From Sphingomonas ginsenosidimutans (GTDB lineage Bacteria; Pseudomonadota; Alphaproteobacteria; Sphingomonadales; Sphingomonadaceae), in NCBI RefSeq assembly GCF_002374835.1, contig NZ_NWVD01000014.1:1-49243 (forward strand): a DNA stretch of 49,243 bases, given 5' to 3'. The notes below the pieces were generated by a model that did not search any database, was not told the origin of the DNA, and saw nothing but the letters and a program-made list of their open reading frames with translations. Below, piece by piece: positions 43,338-49,243 of the stretch; the first letter of the stretch is position 1; each line of letters opens with the position of its first letter. A program made the position numbers and the translations under genes.

Positions 43338-43823
43338 ATGACCGACAACAACAATCCGGGCGCGATGCAGGTCGATGTCGATCTGGTCCGCCAGCTTGCC
43401 CAGCTGCTCGACGCCACGCAGCTGACCGAAATCGAAGTAGAGGACGGAGATCGCAGGATCCGCGTCGCGCGCAAGGCCGCCGCGGTCACCGCGCCGGTCC
43501 ATTACGCGCCGGCACCCGCCGCGCCCGCACCGGCCGCCGGCGGCAGCGCGCCGCAGGTCGACGTCGCCGGACCGTCGGCGCCGTCGGATGCCAATGCTGT
43601 CCGCTCGCCGATGGTCGGCACGGTCTATCTGGCCGCCGAACCAGGCGCCAAGCCGTTCGCCAGCGTCGGGCAGAGCGTGGCGGCGGGCGACACGCTGCTG
43701 ATCGTCGAGGCGATGAAGGTGATGAACCCGATCGTCGCGCCGAACGCGGGCGTGGTGAAGGCGGTGCTGGTCGAGAACGGCCAGCCGGTCGAGTTCGACC
43801 AGCCGCTGGTCGTCGTCGAGTAA
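43338..43823 (+). CDS. accB: Biotin carboxyl carrier protein of acetyl-CoA carboxylase
   Basis: The 161-residue protein has an N-terminal helical segment ([19 protein letters not shown]), an Ala/Pro-rich linker, and the C-terminal biotinyl domain with the biotinylation site [13 protein letters not shown]. It carries CO2 for AccC and the carboxyltransferase in fatty-acid synthesis. GGGGAATGGGG precedes the ATG. It is followed by accC after 5 bases. Confidence 0.96.
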   Translation: MTDNNNPGAMQVDVDLVRQLAQLLDATQLTEIEVEDGDRRIRVARKAAAVTAPVHYAPAPAAPAPAAGGSAPQVDVAGPSAPSDANAVRSPMVGTVYLAAEPGAKPFASVGQSVAAGDTLLIVEAMKVMNPIVAPNAGVVKAVLVENGQPVEFDQPLVVVE

Positions 43824-43828
43824 GCGGC

Positions 43829-45178
43829 GTGGCGCAGATCAAGAAGCTGCTGATCGCCAACCGCGGCGAAATCGCCCTGCGCATCCACCGTGCGTGCCGC
43901 GAAATGGGGATCAAGACCGTCGCGGTCCATTCCACCGCCGACGCCGATGCGATGCACGTGCGGCTGGCGGACGAGGCGATCTGCATCGGCCCGCCGGCGG
44001 CGACCGACAGCTATCTGAACATCCCGAACATCATATCCGCGGCGGAAATCTCCGGCGCGGACGCCATCCATCCCGGCTACGGCTTCCTCAGCGAGAATGC
44101 CAAGTTCGCCGAGATCGTCGAGCTGCACAACCTGATCTTCGTCGGTCCGAAGCCCGAGCATATCCGGGTGATGGGCGACAAGGTGGAGGCCAAGCGCACC
44201 GCCGGCGCGCTGGGCCTGCCGCTGGTGCCCGGCTCGGACGGCGCGATCAGCGACGTGGCCGAGGCAAAGGCGCTGGCCGAACGGATCGGCTATCCGGTCA
44301 TCATCAAGGCCGCCAGCGGCGGCGGCGGGCGCGGCATGAAGGTGTGCCAGTCCGCCGACCAGCTCGAAACGCTGATGCAGCAGGCCGGGACCGAGGCGAA
44401 GGCGGCGTTCGGCGATGCCACCGTCTATATGGAAAAGTACCTCGGCAATCCGCGGCACATCGAATTCCAGATCTTCGGCGACGGCAACGGCAACGCCATC
44501 CACCTGGGCGAGCGCGACTGTTCGCTCCAGCGCCGCCACCAGAAGGTGCTGGAGGAGGCGCCCTCCCCGGTCATTTCCGCCGACGAGCGCGAGCGGATGG
44601 GCGGGATCGTCGCCAGGGCGATGGCCGACATGGGCTATCGCGGCGCGGGAACGATCGAGTTTCTCTGGGAGGACGGCGAATTCTACTTCATCGAGATGAA
44701 CACCCGTTTGCAGGTGGAGCATCCGGTGACCGAGGCGATCACCGGGCTGGACCTGGTGCGCGAGCAGATCCGCGTCGCGGAGGGGCACCCGCTGACGCTG
44801 CGGCAGGAGGACGTGATCTTCCGCGGCCATGCGATCGAATGCCGCATCAATGCCGAGGATCCGCGCACCTTCGCGCCCTCCCCCGGGCTGGTGAAGCAGT
44901 ACCATGCGCCGGGCGGGATGCACGTGCGCGTCGATTCGGGGCTGTACGCCGGGTACAAGGTGCCGCCGTACTATGACAGCATGATCGCCAAGCTGATCGT
45001 CTACGGCACGACGCGCGAAGGCGCGCTGCGCCGGTTGCGCCGCGCGCTGGAGGAATTCGTGATCGAGGGGATGAAGACCACCATCCCGCTGCACCAGGCG
45101 TTGCTGGACGATCCCGAGTTCCGCGAAGGGCAATATACGATCAAGTGGCTGGAGGAATGGCTGGCGCGGCAGGACTAG
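43829..45178 (+). CDS. accC: Biotin carboxylase subunit of acetyl-CoA carboxylase
   Basis: The 449-residue ATP-grasp enzyme matches the usual AccC length. It starts with GTG at 43829 ([19 protein letters not shown]) and contains [70 protein letters not shown] and the AccC C-terminal domain. It carboxylates biotin on AccB. The frame is open upstream through accB, but homology and spacing fix the start. A transposon end begins about 22 bases after its stop, so its own terminator may be lost or replaced. Confidence 0.96.
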   Translation: MAQIKKLLIANRGEIALRIHRACREMGIKTVAVHSTADADAMHVRLADEAICIGPPAATDSYLNIPNIISAAEISGADAIHPGYGFLSENAKFAEIVELHNLIFVGPKPEHIRVMGDKVEAKRTAGALGLPLVPGSDGAISDVAEAKALAERIGYPVIIKAASGGGGRGMKVCQSADQLETLMQQAGTEAKAAFGDATVYMEKYLGNPRHIEFQIFGDGNGNAIHLGERDCSLQRRHQKVLEEAPSPVISADERERMGGIVARAMADMGYRGAGTIEFLWEDGEFYFIEMNTRLQVEHPVTEAITGLDLVREQIRVAEGHPLTLRQEDVIFRGHAIECRINAEDPRTFAPSPGLVKQYHAPGGMHVRVDSGLYAGYKVPPYYDSMIAKLIVYGTTREGALRRLRRALEEFVIEGMKTTIPLHQALLDDPEFREGQYTIKWLEEWLARQD

Positions 45179-45572
45179 CCGCGTCACCATCGCCCGCGAA
45201 TGTTGCGAATGTTGAGACGCCGCGCGGTTTTTTCGGCGAATGTGGGCGCGTGCGTGTCGCCAGAGTGTCGCGTCACGGGCGCGACCGAGCGCGGGCGGAC
45301 GGCGTCGGTTCACGGCGAGGCTGGACGGTGAGAAGGAACGTCCGCCGATCATGCCGGATCGCGGCGGTGTAGGACAGGGTTTGGTGCGGTAAGCGGAGCG
45401 CACACCCCGCGTGACGAAGCGCGCTTTCGCACAGACGCGGCTTCCCGTTTCCCCGTCTCTACCGATCGGTTTCGGGAAAGTGGGATCGGGAACAGGTTTT
45501 GGGAAAGCGATGTGCGTGGGAATTCTTGCGGCGTGATGTGGCTTTCAGCGGTAAATGTCACGAATGTCAGCA
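45179..45572. repeat. Left end of the Tn552/Tn402-like element with CGAATGT repeats; no gene
   Basis: This 394-base stretch between accC and the ATPase gene has no convincing gene. It carries related repeats: TGTTGCGAATGTTGAGAC at 45201-45218, a GCGAATGT at 45236-45243, and TGTCACGAATGTCAGCAC at 45556-45573. The first and last share TGTYRCGAATGTYR in the same orientation. TGT-starting ends with several internal repeats are usual for the DDE-type Tn552/Tn402/Tn7 group, where they bind the transposase. The outer end is therefore probably near 45201, just after accC. A short palindrome followed by T6 at 45221-45233 is too weak to call a terminator. Confidence 0.5.
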
Positions 45573-46403
45573 CTAGGTGACGCCGATGACGAGGGTGCTG
45601 CGGGCGGCTTCCACGACATCCTCGCTGATGGTTGCGAGGCCGTTGATCTTCAGCACGCGCTCGATCTGCACGAACAGGCGGTGCAGTAGCCGGAAATTGC
45701 CACCTGTGATCCGAACGATGGCCGCGACCGCTTGCGCGTCGGTGAAATCGGCGTCGTCGAGGGCAAGGCCGAGGTCGCGCCAGCGGCGGGTCAGCACGAA
45801 GGTCAGCTCCGCATCCTGCAACGGCCGATATTGGTGGGCGAAGCCGACCCGGCTGAAGAGCTGGGGATAGCGCGCCATGCGCTTTTCGATACCGGGCATC
45901 CCGATCAGGATGAGCCCGATCCCCTGCCGATCGAACACGTCACGCATGTATTCCAGCGCCGTCGTCGACAGGCGCTCGGCTTCATCGACGATCACCATTT
46001 CGACGTAGCGGGTATGACGACTGACATAACGGACCTGTCCGACTTTCTGAGGCCGGACGTGTTCGTCGATGCAATGGTCCACTCGGTCGAGCAGCCGGGG
46101 CAGATCCTGCCGCAGTTCGCGCAACGTGCTGCCGACCGAAGGTGTGTAGAAAACCGCACGTGCCTGAGCGAGGTGGGCATAGATTTCCAGGTCGGATGGA
46201 TCGCGTGGTCCCCAAACGGTGAGCAGGGGCGCAGCCTTGTGCCATCGGGCATACCGGCAGGCCGAGAGCGTTTTGCCGACGCCCGCTGGGCCATGACACA
46301 GGCCGATGTAGCGATGCTTCCGAACGGCGTCGGCGAACTCGATGAAGCGGCGGTGCTCTTGGGTCGAGATGAAGCTGGTCGCGCGCGTACTGCCGGCGGT
46401 CAT
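45573..46403 (-). CDS. tniB: TniB/MuB-type transposition ATPase
   Basis: The 276-residue AAA+ protein has Walker A GPAGVGKT (38-45), Walker B VEMVIVDEAERLS (D140, E141), LILIGMPGIEKRMARYPQL with the sensor region, and the C-terminal FVLTRRWRDLGLALDDADF typical of TniB/TnsC-like ATPases. Such proteins bind target DNA and activate the transposase. The ATG overlaps the transposase stop. Its stop lies within the innermost end repeat. Confidence 0.88.
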   Translation of the reverse strand: MTAGSTRATSFISTQEHRRFIEFADAVRKHRYIGLCHGPAGVGKTLSACRYARWHKAAPLLTVWGPRDPSDLEIYAHLAQARAVFYTPSVGSTLRELRQDLPRLLDRVDHCIDEHVRPQKVGQVRYVSRHTRYVEMVIVDEAERLSTTALEYMRDVFDRQGIGLILIGMPGIEKRMARYPQLFSRVGFAHQYRPLQDAELTFVLTRRWRDLGLALDDADFTDAQAVAAIVRITGGNFRLLHRLFVQIERVLKINGLATISEDVVEAARSTLVIGVT

Positions 46404-47890
46404 CAGTCGCCCTCATAATAGGTGCGTAGCTTCGGCCGGCTTGGTGGCGGCGCCGGAGTCGCTGCGGAGACCGGCGCCAATTCAGGCAATCGCGCCGGTT
46501 TCGCGATCGGAGCCGGAGTGCGCAGGATCGCTGGAAGATAGTCTATAACGCTCGATTGCTTCTCCCTGATCTCCTGCCGCAGGCGACGCCGATGCGCGAT
46601 CCGCGCCGCCTGGATGTCCTTTAGGGTGACACTGTTCGCGGCATGATCCGCATCGATCGCCCGGCACAGGAACACGTTGCGATGGAACACGCGGACTTCG
46701 CCCATGTCGCGGGGGTCGTAGCGGATCGTCACCGGCTCGCCGACGTAGGCTGCCAGCGTCGGATCGAAGTAGCGCAATCCCTCGAAGCGGATGCCGTCGC
46801 GGTGAACGGTGCGGGGCTTGGCGACCATGACCAGCAGCATGTCCAGTTCGGCAAGCGTCTCCGGCATCCGGGGCAACCAGCCATCGCCCCGCCATGCGGC
46901 TATCGGTGCCGCCCCGATCGAACGGTGGGGACGCGCATTATAGGTCGAGATGATCCAGGCGCCGATCGCCGCGTCCAGTTCGGCCAGTGAAAGGGCCGGT
47001 GGGGATACCGTCTTGCCGGCGCGCAGGTTGCCGGGGAGTTCGGCCAGCAGTTCGGTGTTGATGGTCCGGAACAGCCGCTCGATCTTGCCACGCCCCTGCG
47101 GACGGGCGACGGCTGAGTAGATCAGCCTGATACGCAGATCGGCCGCGGCCTGTTCGAGGTGGAGGCTGGTGAAGTCCGATCCGTGATCGACGTGCAGCAC
47201 ATCGGGAATGCCGCACACCGGCCATGCCGGATCGGCCTTGCGCCAGATGGCCTGGCGCAGCGCGAGCGACGTATTGAGCGCGGATGGCGCGCCGAGAAAC
47301 ACCATGTAGCCTGCGATCACGCGGGAATGATCGTCCACCACCGTCGTCAGCCACGGCCGTGTCGGCCTGCCACGAGCATCGAGGATGAGGATGTCGAGTT
47401 CGGTGTGGTCGGCCTGCCAGATCGCGTTCGGGCGATCGGCGCGATGACGATGGACCATCTCGTATTTGTCGCGGAAAGCGGCAGCGCCCTCATGCGCGAG
47501 CGTCAGCATCGCAGGATCGATCCGGCGCACGATATCGCGAACGCTGCCGTAGGACGGCGTGTGCCATCCATATTCGCTAGCGACATGCACAACGCGACGA
47601 TGGATGGTTGCGATCGAGGCCGGCGGCTTCGTCAGCGCCATGCCCTGGATCAGTTGGACCAGACCGTCCGGGAACGTCCGTGTGCCAGCTTCCGGACGAA
47701 GCGGCCGCGCGAGGCCCATTGGACCGTTGGCGGTATAGCGAGCGAGCCATCGCTGGACGGTGCGCAGCGAAACACCGGCATCGGCCGCGACTTTGGCCAG
47801 CGACGCGCCACCATGCAGATGGGCGCGAAGTGCCGCCATTCGCCGCGCCACCTCCGCGCCTCCTGTCTCCGATCTTCGACCATCCGCCAT
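46403..47890 (-). CDS. tniA: DDE transposase (TniA/Mu-type integrase core)
   Basis: The 495-residue protein starts at ATG 47890 (MADGRRSETGGAEVARRMA, purine-rich box upstream; the frame runs further but without coding sense). It has an HTH near 29-52 (GASLAKVAADAGVSLRTVQ), a second DNA-binding region, and the rve integrase core with D161 in IWQADHTELD, D235 in LHVDHGSDF and E271 in GRGKIERLF, a 35-residue D-E spacing. A Mu-C-terminal-like beta-barrel follows (FDPTLAAYVGEPVTIRYDP). It cuts and joins the transposon ends. All three catalytic residues are intact. Confidence 0.9.
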   Translation of the reverse strand: MADGRRSETGGAEVARRMAALRAHLHGGASLAKVAADAGVSLRTVQRWLARYTANGPMGLARPLRPEAGTRTFPDGLVQLIQGMALTKPPASIATIHRRVVHVASEYGWHTPSYGSVRDIVRRIDPAMLTLAHEGAAAFRDKYEMVHRHRADRPNAIWQADHTELDILILDARGRPTRPWLTTVVDDHSRVIAGYMVFLGAPSALNTSLALRQAIWRKADPAWPVCGIPDVLHVDHGSDFTSLHLEQAAADLRIRLIYSAVARPQGRGKIERLFRTINTELLAELPGNLRAGKTVSPPALSLAELDAAIGAWIISTYNARPHRSIGAAPIAAWRGDGWLPRMPETLAELDMLLVMVAKPRTVHRDGIRFEGLRYFDPTLAAYVGEPVTIRYDPRDMGEVRVFHRNVFLCRAIDADHAANSVTLKDIQAARIAHRRRLRQEIREKQSSVIDYLPAILRTPAPIAKPARLPELAPVSAATPAPPPSRPKLRTYYEGD

Positions 47891-47980
47891 GGTGATCGCC
47901 CCCTGTCCGATAGAGGATCGTTCAGCGGACTCGGCCGGTCGATCTCCAACAGCACGGAAAGCGGCCGAAAGCCGAGTCTC

Positions 47981-48000
47981 ACATAGATGGTACCATATGT
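47981..48000. promoter_or_regulatory. Candidate resolution (res) crossover palindrome
   Basis: ACATAGATGGTACCATATGT is nearly palindromic over 20 bases, with a central GTAC. It lies in the divergent gap between the transposase start (47890) and the resolvase start (48038), where Tn3/Tn552-type elements keep their res sites. Serine recombinases cut at the centre of such inverted sequences. It may also overlap the resolvase promoter (TTATACGTTACACT follows). Only position and symmetry support the call. Confidence 0.45.
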
Positions 48001-48037
48001 TTTGCGGTGATGGGGCCTTATACGTTACACTCCGGCT

Positions 48038-48631
48038 ATGACGCACACGCTGATCGGCTATGCCCGCTGCTCGACCGACAAACAGGACCTTGCCGCCCAG
48101 CATGACGCGCTGCTCAAGCTCGGGGTGGCGGCCGATCGCATCTACACCGACAAGGGGCTCACCGGCACGAACCGGGATCGCCCCGGCCTCGACCAAGCAC
48201 TAGCCGCAGTACGAAGCGGCGACACGCTGGTAGTGCCCAAGCTTGACCGGCTCGCGCGATCAGTTCCGGACGCGCGCGCGATCGGGGACGGCCTTGCTGC
48301 CCGTGGGGTGAAGCTACAGCTTGGTGCCAGCGTCCACGATCCGGCTGACCCGATGGGTAAGCTGTTCTTCAACATCCTTGCCACCTTTGCCGAGTTCGAG
48401 GCGGACCTCATCAAGCTCCGCACCCGCGAGGGCATGGCGGTCGCCCGCGCTAAGGGGAAGCTGCGTGGGAAGAAGCCCAAGCTGTCCGATCGGCAGCAGA
48501 AGGAGCTTCGTCGCATGTACGATACCGACGACTACTCGATCAGCGACCTCGCCGAGCTGTTCTCGATTTCCCGGCCGACCGTTTATCGAACGCTCGGCAG
48601 GCATGCTGCCACAGCGGCGGCAGCGGCATGA
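48038..48631 (+). CDS. Serine recombinase (resolvase) of the transposon
   Basis: The 197-residue protein has the resolvase/invertase domain: LIGYARCSTDKQDLAAQHD with the nucleophile S12, YTDKGLTGTNRDRPGLDQA, VVPKLDRLARSVPDARAIG, and FFNILATFAEFEADLIKLR at the start of the E helix. A C-terminal HTH follows (SISDLAELFSISRPTVYRT). It resolves cointegrates left by replicative transposition. It is divergent from the transposase and its stop overlaps the next gene. Confidence 0.93.
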   Translation: MTHTLIGYARCSTDKQDLAAQHDALLKLGVAADRIYTDKGLTGTNRDRPGLDQALAAVRSGDTLVVPKLDRLARSVPDARAIGDGLAARGVKLQLGASVHDPADPMGKLFFNILATFAEFEADLIKLRTREGMAVARAKGKLRGKKPKLSDRQQKELRRMYDTDDYSISDLAELFSISRPTVYRTLGRHAATAAAAA

Positions 48632-48997
48632 ATCTCACCGAACAACAAGATGCGAGTAGTGCTCGCCGCTTCGACTTCATCCTTCGCCAAGGGCTGTGGC
48701 TGGTTTCACTTCTAGCATCCATCACGCTGCCCGTTGTTTACTTTTCACGTCCGTTTGCGCCGGTTACACCCGGCCTCACCAGTATTCTCGGTTGGGGTAG
48801 CCTCTTAGGCGTGATAGCTGGCTTGGGGGCTGCGGCTTTTTATGTTCCTCTGATGCGGCGTCAGTCTACCATTGGCCGCATCGGTTATTGGCTTACCTCG
48901 GCCATGATGGGTGCTTTCGCCGGTTGGGCAGCACTGGGTCTGCTGAATGACCGTGGTGGCACCCCTCTCGGAGATGTCGAACTGCCGATCGCCCGGG
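48628..48997 (+). pseudogene. Small membrane protein gene interrupted by an IS256-family element
   Basis: The ATG overlaps the resolvase TGA. The product has three hydrophobic segments (about residues 23-42 LWLVSLLASITLPVVYF, 52-76, 84-104), and I recognise no family. The reading continues to 49044, but the last residues (after about PIARG) derive from IS DNA, since an IS256-like end begins near 48998. The base composition is more AT-rich than the rest of the transposon, which suggests separately acquired cargo. Original length and function are unknown. Confidence 0.55.
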
Positions 48998-49243
48998 GAC
49001 TGTCAGGAATTTTGTGCGGGAGGCCGGTTACCGTCATTAGATGACGAAGCGCTCACCGAAGATTACGGCGAACTGACTTTTGGCCTCACCCCATTCGCGC
49101 GGTGGGCGCTTCCATTCGTCCGCCGCGTGATTGAGCACGAGATATAACAGCTTCATCGCGGCATCGTCACCGGGGAAATGGCCGCGGGTACGGACGGCAC
49201 GGCGAACCTTCGAATTCAGGGCCTCGATGGCGTTCGTAGTGTA
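48998..49243 (-). mobile_element. IS256-family insertion sequence, 3' end only (runs off the window)
   Basis: The transposase C-terminus on the minus strand, followed by a short non-coding tail, marks the right end of an IS256-type element. The plus-strand sequence GACTGTCAGGAATTTTGTGC at about 48998-49017 fits an IS256 terminal repeat (typically about 25 bases with CTGTC-like ends). The exact end and the target duplication cannot be fixed without the other side. Confidence 0.7.
49037..49243 (-). CDS. IS256-family transposase, C-terminal 68 residues
   Basis: The visible part reads YTTNAIEALNSKVRRAVRT, GHFPGDDAAMKLLYLVLNH, AADEWKRPPREWGEAKSQF and AVIFGERFVI. TTNAIEALN-x-x-R-R-x-x-R-GHFP is the conserved C-terminal signature of IS256 (Mutator-like) transposases, including the third catalytic glutamate in IEALN. 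The stop is a TAA at 49039-49037. The N-terminal two thirds lie outside the window. Confidence 0.92.
   Translation of the reverse strand, partial: YTTNAIEALNSKVRRAVRTRGHFPGDDAAMKLLYLVLNHAADEWKRPPREWGEAKSQFAVIFGERFVI

Larger units (their letters stand above)
45201..49243. mobile_element. Tn552/Tn402-like transposon (transposase, ATPase, resolvase, cargo), right end outside the window
   Basis: The element is recognised by its core: a DDE transposase and a TniB/MuB-like ATPase transcribed leftward with overlapping ends, and a divergent serine resolvase. The resolvase is followed by a small membrane-protein gene that overlaps it and is therefore probably cargo. A tniQ gene is not seen, which is closer to Tn552 than to Tn402. 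The left end lies beside accC. The right end is not visible, because an IS256-family element interrupts the cargo and leaves the window. Target duplications cannot be tested. Confidence 0.7.

Noticed and set aside
45221..45233. CCGCGCGG followed by T6 as the accC terminator
   Set aside because: The palindrome cannot form a normal loop, and the sequence lies inside the presumed transposon end.
45349..45573. 74-residue minus-strand frame inside the transposon end
   Set aside because: It covers the end repeats, has no ribosome site, and resembles no protein I know.
1..49243. tRNA genes, rRNA genes or CRISPR arrays
   Set aside because: I found no tRNA-like cloverleaf at either mobile-element boundary, no rRNA sequence and no regularly spaced repeats; a covariance-model scan would be needed to exclude small RNAs.

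Overview
The window looks like a stretch of a Sphingomonadaceae (Sphingomonas-like) alphaproteobacterial genome. The evidence is a high-GC chromosome-type region, several large TonB-dependent receptors, a fused ThiS-ThiG, a prpB-prpC-prpF-acnD methylcitrate cluster beside a RamB/PrpR-type regulator, and a Tat-exported CopA. This assignment is inferred from gene content only. I saw no rRNA, tRNA or CRISPR array.

Left edge, 1-6850: an accessory block with visibly lower G+C and more A/T-ending codons than the rest. It opens inside an IS3-family element that has cut an ardA anti-restriction gene after about 46 codons. An AT-rich promoter region then precedes a tightly overlapping four-gene operon: a ribbon-helix-helix protein, an SPPY-type DNA methyltransferase, a large protein with two GHKL ATPase modules (N-terminal MORC/Hsp90-like, C-terminal histidine-kinase-like), and a receiver-like protein with a long unassigned C-terminal half. 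It looks like a restriction/defence-type system wired through a two-component-like relay, with no recognisable nuclease. It is the best candidate here for an undescribed system.

7085-17721: a phosphonate/phospholipid scavenging locus. Leftward: a TonB receptor, a GntR/UTRA regulator and a PhnZ-like HD protein. Rightward, a coupled operon: Tat-exported phospholipase C, class A-like acid phosphatase, organophosphate-type MFS permease, FAD-dependent amine oxidase and phosphonoacetaldehyde hydrolase (PhnX). The same 12-bp operator-like sequence, TGGTATAGTCCA, lies in front of both the receptor and the phospholipase operon, so the locus is probably one regulon. 18033-24751 holds a second uptake locus: phosphodiester glycosidase and TonB receptor, divergent from a secreted beta-propeller-like protein, an MFS permease and a ROK regulator.

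24883-32606: the 2-methylcitrate cycle (acnD, prpF, prpC, prpB leftward, with a small unknown ORF at the head) and its divergent XRE/short-chain-acyl regulator. 32679-35547: copA and a frameshifted copB. 35718-38034: scoA and scoB with an e(P4)-type acid phosphatase gene between them. 38119-45178: HAD hydrolase, SMP-30 lactonase, a ThDP enzyme, CsbD, thiS-thiG, aroQ, accB and accC, mostly housekeeping.

Right edge, 45200-49243: a Tn552/Tn402-like transposon next to the 3' end of accC. It carries a DDE transposase, a TniB-type ATPase, a divergent serine resolvase with a candidate res palindrome, and a small membrane protein gene cut by an IS256-family element that runs off the window.
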